This document shows, piece by piece, positions 61,388 to 64,000 of a DNA stretch of 64,000 bases (position 1 is the first letter of the stretch; each line of letters opens with the position of its first letter). The stretch comes from Actinomycetospora corticicola (lineage in GTDB: Bacteria > Actinomycetota > Actinomycetes > Mycobacteriales > Pseudonocardiaceae), in the NCBI RefSeq assembly GCF_013409505.1, contig NZ_JACCBN010000001.1, forward strand, positions 4,464,001 through 4,528,000, read 5' to 3'. The notes under the pieces are model-generated. The model was not told the origin of the DNA. It searched no databases and was given only the letters and a program-made list of their open reading frames with translations. The position numbers and the translations under genes are program-made.

Positions 61388-62548
61388 ATGCAGCTGCTCA
61401 GCCGCGGCGACACCGGTCCGGCGGTCGCCGAGGTCCGCGCAGCGCTCGAGGGCCTGGGCCTGCTCGAGCCCGCCGATGCCGCGCACTCCGTCTTCGACGC
61501 CGCGCTGTTCGACTCCGCGCTCGAGGACGCCGTGCGGGCCTTCCAGCAGAACCGCGCCCTGATCACCGACGGTGTCGTCGGGCCGGCCACGTACCGCGCC
61601 CTGCGCGACGCCCGTTGGTCGCTGGGCGACCGCATGCTCTGCCTGCAGATGGGCAACATGATGACCGGGGACGACGTGTTCGCCCTCCAGGAGCGCCTGC
61701 TGGAGCTGGGATACGACTCCGGGCGCGCCGACGGGGCGTTCGGCCGGCAGACCGAGCAGGCGCTGCGTAGCTTCCAGCGCGACTACGGGATGGCGCCCGA
61801 CGGCATCTGCGGACCCCGCACGCTGCGTCACCTCGGCTACCTGGGCCGCAAGGTCACCGGGGGCCGCCCGGGCCTGCTGCGGGAGCAGGAGCGCCTGCAC
61901 CGCGCCGGTCCGCGCCTCTCCGGCAAGCGCATCGTGATCGATCCGGGTCACGGCGGCGCCCACCCCGGCGGGGTCGTCGGAGAGGTCACCGAGGCCGGAC
62001 TGGTGTCCGACATCGCCCGGCGGCTCGAGGGCCGGATGTCCGCGGCCGGCATGGAGGCGCTGCTCTCCCACGGCCCGCAGGACTGCCCGAGCGACGCCGA
62101 GCGCGCGGCCTTCGCGAACTCCGCCGGCGCGGACGTCGTGCTCTCGCTGCACGTCGACGCGAACCCGAGCACCGCCGCGAACGGGCTCGCCGCCTTCCAC
62201 TTCGGCACCGGCACCGGTGCCACCTCCACGGTCGGTGAGGCCCTCGCGGGCTACATCCACCGCGAGCTGCTCGCCCGCACCCGGATGACCGACTGCGGGG
62301 TCCACCCGCGGCCGTGGGAGCTGCTGCGGCTGACCCGCATGCCCGCCGTCCGGGTCGAGATCGGGTACCTCACCAACGCCGCCGACCGCGCGGCGCTGCT
62401 CGACCCGGCGTTCCGCGACGTCGTCGCCGAGGGGATCCTGGTCGCGGTCAAGCGGCTCTACCTGCTGGGGCAGAACGACAAGCCCACCGGCACGTTCACG
62501 TTCTCGGACATCCTCCAGCGCGAGGAAGGCAGCCCGATCGGCGCCTAG
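61388..62548 (+). CDS. cwlM: N-acetylmuramoyl-L-alanine amidase family protein CwlM
   Basis: 386 residues, no signal peptide. Two PG_binding_1 domains (about 5-72 and 93-150: FQQNRALITDGVVGPATYRA, FQRDYGMAPDGICGPRTLRH) and an Amidase_3 domain (about 181-372). Zinc-site residues are present: H188 (IDPGHGG), E202 (EVTEAGL), H255 (LSLHVDAN); the likely catalytic Glu is in VRVEIGYLTN. Mycobacterial CwlM is a cytoplasmic MurA activator. ATG 61388 has GGGAG 7 bases before; a CACAAT hexamer at 61273 may be the promoter, giving a leader of about 105 bases. Confidence 0.93.
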   Translation: MQLLSRGDTGPAVAEVRAALEGLGLLEPADAAHSVFDAALFDSALEDAVRAFQQNRALITDGVVGPATYRALRDARWSLGDRMLCLQMGNMMTGDDVFALQERLLELGYDSGRADGAFGRQTEQALRSFQRDYGMAPDGICGPRTLRHLGYLGRKVTGGRPGLLREQERLHRAGPRLSGKRIVIDPGHGGAHPGGVVGEVTEAGLVSDIARRLEGRMSAAGMEALLSHGPQDCPSDAERAAFANSAGADVVLSLHVDANPSTAANGLAAFHFGTGTGATSTVGEALAGYIHRELLARTRMTDCGVHPRPWELLRLTRMPAVRVEIGYLTNAADRAALLDPAFRDVVAEGILVAVKRLYLLGQNDKPTGTFTFSDILQREEGSPIGA

Positions 62549-62566
62549 TGCGCTTCGCCCGCTCGA

Positions 62567-62613
62567 ACGAACGGCACTTCCGCTCACATAGAAGCTGCGG
62601 AAGTGCCGTTCGT
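62567..62613. terminator. Bidirectional terminator hairpin, family member C
   Basis: Perfect 17-bp arms (62567-62583 and 62597-62613), containing CGAACGGCACTT as in members A and B, between cwlM and the convergent GNAT gene. Confidence 0.85.
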
Positions 62614-62638
62614 GCGTTCAGGGGTGCCGCCGGACGGC

Positions 62639-63313
62639 CTACCGCGGCGCCGGTGCGCCCACCGGGGCGGCGGGCGCCGTCGTCACGGTCACCGAGCCGA
62701 GGAGCTGGGCGATCGCCGCCTCGACGTCCTCCTTCCAGGAGAACCCGGTGCGCAGCTCGAGGCGCAGGCGCGGCCAGCGGTGGTGCGGCGCGACGGTCTT
62801 GAAGCCGACGGCGCGCAGGAACGCGGCGGGCAGCACGCAGGTGGGGCCGTCCTCCGCGGTGCGGCCGTGGGCCTCGCCGCGCGGTCGGGCGGACGCGTCA
62901 CCGAAGGCCTCCACGGCCTTCACCCCGCGGCGGGAGAGGTCCCGCACGACGTCCTGCACCAGCAGACGTCCGATGCCCACCTCGGCGAAGTCGGGCACCA
63001 CGTGCAGGCCGCAGAGCAGGACGGCGTCCGGGCCCACCGGGGCCGTGGGGAACGCCGCGGCGCGGGGCACGGCGGCCGGCGGGGCGTAGAGGGCGTAGCC
63101 GGCGGGGACGCCGTCGACGTGGGCGATCCGGCCGCAGGAGCCCCACTCGAGCAGGACGCCGGAGACCCAGGCCTCCTTCTCGAGCTCCAGGGTGCCGAAC
63201 TCCTCGGCCTGGCTGCCCAGGTGCGGCGGGAGCTCCCAGTAGACGCATCGACGGCAGCCCTTGGGCAGCTCCTCGATGTTGTCGAGGGTGATCCCCACGC
63301 ACTCTCGCGACAC
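62639..63313 (-). CDS. GNAT-fold N-acetyltransferase-like protein
   Basis: 224 residues. N-terminal part with four cysteines (ECVGIT, GCRRCVYWELPP), then a GNAT core: VLLCGLHVVPDFAEVGIGRL, VQDVVRDLSRRGVKAVEAFG. Acetyl-CoA binding motif is VVPDFAEVGIGRLLV. It corresponds to Rv3916c in gene order. GTG 63313 (or 63319) gives the usual start. Target unknown. A promoter (below) lies about 70 bases upstream. Confidence 0.83.
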   Translation of the reverse strand: MSRECVGITLDNIEELPKGCRRCVYWELPPHLGSQAEEFGTLELEKEAWVSGVLLEWGSCGRIAHVDGVPAGYALYAPPAAVPRAAAFPTAPVGPDAVLLCGLHVVPDFAEVGIGRLLVQDVVRDLSRRGVKAVEAFGDASARPRGEAHGRTAEDGPTCVLPAAFLRAVGFKTVAPHHRWPRLRLELRTGFSWKEDVEAAIAQLLGSVTVTTAPAAPVGAPAPR

Positions 63314-63388
63314 CGACACTCCGTTCACCCGACTCCGCACGGTCCGGCCCGGGCGGCGCAGCACTGCGTCACCCACCCGGCCTTGGCA

Positions 63389-63417
63389 TACGTACTCTCC
63401 CGCGCCGCTCACGACAA
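63389..63417 (-). promoter_or_regulatory. Promoter of the GNAT gene
   Basis: On the minus strand, -35 TTGTCG (63412-63417), spacer 17 bases, -10 TACGTA (63389-63394). Transcription would start near 63382, leaving a leader of about 70 bases. Confidence 0.45.
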
Positions 63418-63568
63418 TACGGGCGACCGGACGGGGGAAGCGGGCACCGGGGCGGCCGGAGCGACGGATGGTCGACGCCCGGGTGACGACGCTCGCTGAA
63501 TCCGGTGCGCCCCGGCGCGTACAGTCGCGCTGATCCCCCGTCGTGAAGATGATCACGGAGAGTCGCTG

Positions 63569-64000
63569 ATGACGCCGTCGTCCCCCGCCCCCCGACCCGA
63601 CGCCCTCCACGGGGCCGGCGCGGCGGCGGCGGGCGCGGCGGCAGGCACCACCGGCGACCCCCACCTCGACCGCTACGCCGCCCGCACCACGGGGATGACG
63701 GCCTCGGAGATCCGGGCGCTGTTCGCCGTGGCCAGCCGCCCCGAGGTGGTCTCGCTGGCCGGCGGGATGCCGAACCTGGCGGCGCTGCCGCTGGACTCGC
63801 TCGCCGTCGAGGTCGGTGACCTGGTCGCGACCGAGGGCCAGGGCGCGCTGCAGTACGGCTCCGCGCAGGGCGTCCCGGTCCTGCGCGAGCAGATCGGTGA
63901 GGTGATGGCCTTCGAGGCCGGCTCGCTCGCCGCGACCGGCGGGTTCGCGCCGGACGACGTGGTCGTCACGGTCGGCTCGCAGTCCGCGCTCGACATGCTG
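63569..64000 (+). CDS. PLP-dependent aminotransferase, N-terminal part (truncated by window edge)
   Basis: 144 codons visible. After an Ala-rich start, TGMTASEIRALFAVASRPEV, VSLAGGMPNLAALPL and LQYGSAQGVPVLREQIGEVM show a class I/II aminotransferase of the 2-aminoadipate/valine-pyruvate-like type. VVVTVGSQSALDML begins the PLP-phosphate region. ATG 63569 has GGAGA about 6 bases upstream. The PLP lysine lies beyond the edge. Genes next in order are probably parB and parA. Confidence 0.88.
   Translation, partial: MTPSSPAPRPDALHGAGAAAAGAAAGTTGDPHLDRYAARTTGMTASEIRALFAVASRPEVVSLAGGMPNLAALPLDSLAVEVGDLVATEGQGALQYGSAQGVPVLREQIGEVMAFEAGSLAATGGFAPDDVVVTVGSQSALDML

Overview
The window is 64 kb of high-GC DNA (I estimate about 73% G+C) from an actinobacterium, most likely of the Pseudonocardiales (Pseudonocardia/Actinomycetospora-like). 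The basis is the codon use, the many GTG starts, the actinobacterial families (FadE5-like acyl-CoA dehydrogenase, DUF5318, DUF6049, MurJ plus a pseudokinase, SigM, CwlM) and gene order. No rRNA, tRNA, CRISPR array, insertion sequence or phage gene was seen.

Layout. 1-31 kb is variable chromosome: a truncated acyl-CoA dehydrogenase with an SCP2-domain protein and a divergent TetR regulator; an AurF-type diiron oxygenase with a ferredoxin/ferredoxin-NADP reductase fusion; an orphan AAA ATPase; a GroES-like/VanW/DUF1206 operon; a solitary argG; a FadE5-like dehydrogenase divergent from an FUSC-family membrane protein; several oxidoreductases, three MFS transporters, cutA and an ECF sigma factor. 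28.3-33.2 kb is the replication/ribosomal cluster dnaB-rplI-rpsR-ssb-rpsF, with dnaB split by an intein. 33.3-45.3 kb holds a secreted Ala/Pro-rich protein, a GT87-like mannosyltransferase, a class A penicillin-binding protein, a DUF5318 protein, a PadR regulator, inositol-3-phosphate synthase, an accessory AbiEi/DUF559-like gene and leuS. 45.4-49.2 kb is a second accessory patch (SdpI, DUF427, YqgE, an MFS protein, a calcium-motif repeat protein). 49.3-64 kb is the conserved origin-proximal cell-envelope/redox block pcnA, mutT4, DUF6049, murJ, pseudokinase, sigM, anti-sigma, trxB, trxA, cwlM, a GNAT protein and the start of an aminotransferase. In related genomes this block lies close to parB/parA/dnaA, so the replication origin is probably not far beyond the right edge.

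How genes work together. DnaB and SSB serve the replication fork. PonA, the GT87 enzyme, MurJ with its pseudokinase, CwlM, YqgE and VanW relate to the cell envelope. SigM and its anti-sigma factor sit directly upstream of the thioredoxin system, which suggests joint stress control. FprB could supply electrons to the adjacent AurF-like oxygenase.

Below gene level the window is rich in dispersed short elements. A 12-bp palindrome (CCCGACGACGGG) occurs ten times exactly, mostly inside genes. A 40-bp element lies 15-16 bases behind two unrelated stop codons. Related hairpins lie between tail-to-tail genes. At least fourteen genes have a TANNNT-like hexamer 6-8 bases before the start codon, which points to widespread leaderless transcription. 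The dnaB intein has the residues expected of a class 3 intein plus two zinc-knuckle motifs.
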